Part shown: positions 61,334 to 64,000 of the stretch, one piece after another
How positions within the stretch are numbered: the first letter of the stretch is position 1
Layout: each line of letters starts with the position of its first letter
Source: Oricola sp.
GTDB lineage: Bacteria; Pseudomonadota; Alphaproteobacteria; Rhizobiales; Rhizobiaceae
Assembly (NCBI RefSeq): GCF_022763245.1
Contig: NZ_JALEGV010000043.1
Coordinates: 248,001 to 312,000 of the forward strand
DNA length: 64,000 nucleotides
Direction of reading: 5' to 3'
Notes under the pieces: generated by a model
What the model was told of the DNA's origin: nothing
The model's database searches: none
The model's input: only the letters and a program-made list of their open reading frames with translations
Position numbers and translations under genes: made by a program

Positions 61334-63154
61334 ATGCTCCGGACCATTCTTGTGTTGTTCGTCCTCATGACGGCGAGTGCCGCATCGGCATATGCGGCGA
61401 CAGACAAGCGGGTCGCGCTCGTTGTGGGGGTGAGCTCCTATGAGCACGCCACCACGCTCTCCAACCCGAAGAACGATGCTGAAGCCGTCTCCGATGCGCT
61501 GGAGAAACTCGGTTTCACGGTCCTGCTGGAACTCGACGTCGATCAGGCCTCCTTCGGCAAGGCTCTGCTGGAGTTCGAACGTGAACTGGAAGGGGCGGAT
61601 GTCGGCCTGTTCTATTTTGCCGGCCACGGCATGCAGATCGCGGACCAGAACTACCTGCTCTCCGCCAATGCGACGGTGTCCAACCCCTACCTGATCGATC
61701 AGGACGGAATTCGGCTGAACAGCATTCTGGGGATCATCGAGCGCAAGGCCGACGTGTCGATCGCGATCATCGACGCCTGTCGTGACAATCCGCTTGTGGA
61801 CGCCCTGCTGGACGGCTCGCGCGATGCCGGCCGCTCCTTCGGCCTTGCTCGCGGGCTGGCGCGGGTCACCCCGGGACGCAACGACAGCCTCGTCGCCTTC
61901 GCGACCGCGCCCGGCCAGATCGCGCTGGACGGCAGTGAGCCGAACTCGCCGTTCACCCAGGCGCTGCTGGAGCATCTTGATGAGCCCGGGCTCGAAGTCT
62001 CGGTCATGCTCAAGCGGGTGACGAACGATGTGATGGGAGCGACGGGCGGCAAGCAGCGGCCCGAGATCGTGGCGTCGATGACGCGCGAGTTCTATTTCGT
62101 CAAACAGGAGATCAATGTCGAAGGCGACCTCCACGTCACCACCGAGCGCAGCGACGAGGCGGCCGCGGCCGAATTGATGGCGGTTGCGCGCACCATGCCT
62201 GCCGGCGAGGCGCGCATAGCCGCGCTCGAACTCGTGCGCGGACGCTTCCCCGACACCGGCGTCGCGGAGATGGCGGCTATCCTGATCGGCGCGGAGCGGG
62301 CGGCGTTGGCCGCGGCGGAGGCGGCGAAAGAGCCCTCCGGCGATGAGCCCGCGCCGCAGACGGCGGCCACCGACGGCCAGGACAAGGTCGCGTCGATGCC
62401 GGAAGCCGCAGTCGAAGAGGAGGATATCACGGTCGAGACCTTCGATCGCGAACTCCTCAGTTCCCTCGATGTGGAGCAGGCGCTCGCAGCGTCTTCCAAT
62501 GCCGAAGTCCAGGCCGCGGCGACGCCGGAGCAGGTCGAAGCCGGTCTCGGACTGGAAAAAGAGGAAGTCGTCCGCATCCAGACTGCGCTCAACACGCTGG
62601 GCTACGGCCTCGGAACCGCCGACGGCGCGTTCGGCCCCAAGTCACGCAAGGCGCTGGCACTGTTTCAGCTTCGCAACCGCATTCCGCAGTCGGGCTATCT
62701 CGACGCAAAGACCATCGACGCGCTGCTCAGCGTGCTGGAGAGTGCGCCGAAGACCTATGACGGCGAATGGCGCATGACCATATCGCGGCGATGGCTGGTC
62801 AATGACACGCACTCGAGCGACACGATCGGCACCGTCAATCTCATCGCTTCGGTGTTGCTTGAGCACCGCAACGGCCAGTTCTATGTGAAGGACTACCACT
62901 ACTACACGATCGTGCCGGACGACCCGTTTTCGGACTTTGCGGGCGGCATCACCAATGACGGGGTCCTGCAAGTCTCCGGGCGGGTGAGCTCACATTTCGC
63001 GGACGCCAATCACGTGACGGCGAACCTGGTGCGCCTGTCCGCGAAACTTCAGCTGCCGAGAATAGCCTTGCCCCGCACGAGCTTCGAGACCGACGGAACG
63101 CGCATCGACGGATCCCTGCGTTTCGTCGTGTCGTTCGCGCGCGTGGCTTCGTGA
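61334..63154 (+). CDS. Exported caspase-family protein with peptidoglycan-binding domain
   Basis: 606-aa secreted C14 protein. Signal peptide to about residue 22 (SAYAA); catalytic His98 in FYFAGHGMQIA and Cys149 in IIDACRDNPL, within a caspase fold clearly different from the other three copies. An acidic Ala/Glu-rich linker (about 290-415) follows, then a PG_binding_1 domain (about 418-475: VVRIQTALNTLGYGLGT, RKALALFQLR). The C-terminal 120 residues are a beta-rich region not recognised. ATG 61334 follows AGGAGG by about ten bases. It begins 47 bp after the caspase-MltG gene and is convergent with the trypsin gene. Confidence 0.9.
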   Translation: MLRTILVLFVLMTASAASAYAATDKRVALVVGVSSYEHATTLSNPKNDAEAVSDALEKLGFTVLLELDVDQASFGKALLEFERELEGADVGLFYFAGHGMQIADQNYLLSANATVSNPYLIDQDGIRLNSILGIIERKADVSIAIIDACRDNPLVDALLDGSRDAGRSFGLARGLARVTPGRNDSLVAFATAPGQIALDGSEPNSPFTQALLEHLDEPGLEVSVMLKRVTNDVMGATGGKQRPEIVASMTREFYFVKQEINVEGDLHVTTERSDEAAAAELMAVARTMPAGEARIAALELVRGRFPDTGVAEMAAILIGAERAALAAAEAAKEPSGDEPAPQTAATDGQDKVASMPEAAVEEEDITVETFDRELLSSLDVEQALAASSNAEVQAAATPEQVEAGLGLEKEEVVRIQTALNTLGYGLGTADGAFGPKSRKALALFQLRNRIPQSGYLDAKTIDALLSVLESAPKTYDGEWRMTISRRWLVNDTHSSDTIGTVNLIASVLLEHRNGQFYVKDYHYYTIVPDDPFSDFAGGITNDGVLQVSGRVSSHFADANHVTANLVRLSAKLQLPRIALPRTSFETDGTRIDGSLRFVVSFARVAS

Positions 63155-63194
63155 AGGCAACGACATCGGCGCCATTCGGCCGGCTTCGATCGCG

Positions 63195-64000
63195 TCAGTA
63201 GTTGGCGCGGATCCAGGCCTCGAACTCCGACACGCGCGCATAGACGCCCGGCTGGTTCGGTTCCGCGCAGCCATAGCCCCAGCTGACCACGCCGGCGAGA
63301 ATGGTGCCCGTGGCGCCGCCCTCAATGATCAGCGGGCCGCCGCTGTCGCCCTGGCAGGAGTCGTAGCCTCCGCCGACATAGCCGGCGCACATCATCGCCC
63401 GATTGATGTCGCCGATCGCGGCATTGCACTCCAGGTTCTTCCAGATCGGCACATAGACCGATTCGAGATATTCCGTCGCGCTCCCGCCGGAGGACGTGGT
63501 TCCCCAGCCGATCACCTGGGCGCAGTGCCCGGGCTTTGCCCAGTAATCCTTGTTGGCATCGCTCAGGAGGCGCGGCAGGCGCGCCGGCGCGACGGACATC
63601 GATGTCGAGAGCTTCAACAGGGCGATGTCGTTGGTCGATCTCTCCGGGTCATAGTCGGGGTGGACCACCACCTCGCGCACCGAACTCGTCTCGCCCTTCC
63701 AGAAGCCGTCATCCTGCGTGCGGCGCACGGTGTAGTTGGACGCGGACGGGTCTCGGTTCACGCAGTGGGCGGCGGTCACCACCAGATCCGGGGCGACAAG
63801 CGTGCCGCCGCAATTCTTGTAGCCGTCATTGCCGATGTCGAGATTGACGATCCACGGATAGTTGTCGCCACGGACACGCGTGCCGCCGACGATCTTGGCC
63901 GTCATGCTCTTGGCCGCGTTGTCGTAGCAGGTGAACTCCTGGGCGCCCGCCCAGCCGGTGCAAAGCGCAGTCATCGCGCCAGCGACAACGAAAGACGCCA
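63195..64000 (-). CDS. Secreted trypsin-type serine protease (5' end beyond window)
   Basis: Chymotrypsin-fold (S1A) protease. Activation site at K-IVGG, catalytic His in TAAHC, Asp in NDIALL and Ser in CQGDSGGP; the residue six before the catalytic Ser is Asp (YDSCQGDSGGP), the trypsin-type specificity Asp, so cleavage after Lys/Arg is predicted. Six or more cysteines suggest disulfides. The frame stays open to the window end with a hydrophobic, Ala/Val-rich signal peptide before AGAQ; the only internal ATG (63974) would cut that signal, so the true start lies beyond the window. It converges on the caspase array with 40 bp between. Confidence 0.9.
   Translation of the reverse strand, partial: ASFVVAGAMTALCTGWAGAQEFTCYDNAAKSMTAKIVGGTRVRGDNYPWIVNLDIGNDGYKNCGGTLVAPDLVVTAAHCVNRDPSASNYTVRRTQDDGFWKGETSSVREVVVHPDYDPERSTNDIALLKLSTSMSVAPARLPRLLSDANKDYWAKPGHCAQVIGWGTTSSGGSATEYLESVYVPIWKNLECNAAIGDINRAMMCAGYVGGGYDSCQGDSGGPLIIEGGATGTILAGVVSWGYGCAEPNQPGVYARVSEFEAWIRANY

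Noticed and set aside
53844-64000. Bacterial gasdermin-type defence island (caspase plus trypsin)
   Set aside because: No gasdermin-like gene is present, and all C14 proteins and the trypsin have signal peptides, placing them outside the cytosol where gasdermin systems act.

Overview
The window is GC-rich (roughly two thirds G+C by eye), densely coding, and reads as a chromosomal segment of an alphaproteobacterium, probably of the Hyphomicrobiales (Rhizobiales) type. The inference rests on a complete selenocysteine gene set, a TAXI-type TRAP transporter, FNR/FixK-like boxes at a cytochrome bd operon, a cobalamin riboswitch on a CbiM/NikKL-type metal transporter, and the many 4-bp start/stop overlaps. 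No rRNA, IS element, CRISPR array or phage gene was seen; the only RNA genes recognised are tRNA-Sec and the riboswitch.

Layout. 1-5522: selenocysteine island selD, thioredoxin-reductase-like gene, selA, selB, selC, in which the 3' end of selB lies inside the tRNA-Sec gene. 5598-10068: LysR regulator, ATP-grasp protein, and a sugar isomerase/epimerase plus Gfo/Idh/MocA dehydrogenase pair. 10194-13318: secreted sulfite-oxidase-fold protein without the usual Moco cysteine, plus a hybrid histidine kinase ending in an HPt domain. 13422-24671: exopolysaccharide locus (Wza-like exporter, flippase, three glycosyltransferases, Wzy/ligase-like protein, GumC/Wzc-like protein, LuxR-type response regulator, and a fused WecG/TagA plus initiating sugar-phosphate transferase). 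A CTAT-N8-ATAG inverted repeat recurs at three promoters here and links the two-component genes to export. 24717-29856: TAXI-TRAP transporter flanked by two ACMSD/LigW-family amidohydrolases. 30116-33267: OxyR-like regulator divergent from peroxiredoxin, persulfide-dioxygenase-like hydrolase and bacterioferritin-like protein. 33366-39764: cydDC and cydABX with FNR-like and NsrR-like sites. 39967-43805: cobalamin riboswitch and a five-gene cobalt ECF transporter. 43829-53814: BMP-type (nucleoside-like) ABC transporter operon with a Rieske oxygenase, a PfkB kinase and a TIGR00725 protein, plus an aldo/keto reductase and a GntR regulator with a shared candidate operator.

53844-64000 is the most unusual region. 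It holds four tandem exported caspase-family (C14) proteins, one of them fused to an MltG-type lytic transglycosylase domain. They are flanked by a secreted peptidoglycan-binding protein and a trypsin-type serine protease with Lys/Arg specificity determinants. I read this as a possible periplasmic protease and cell-wall-remodelling module. That role is inference; the domain content is visible in the sequence.
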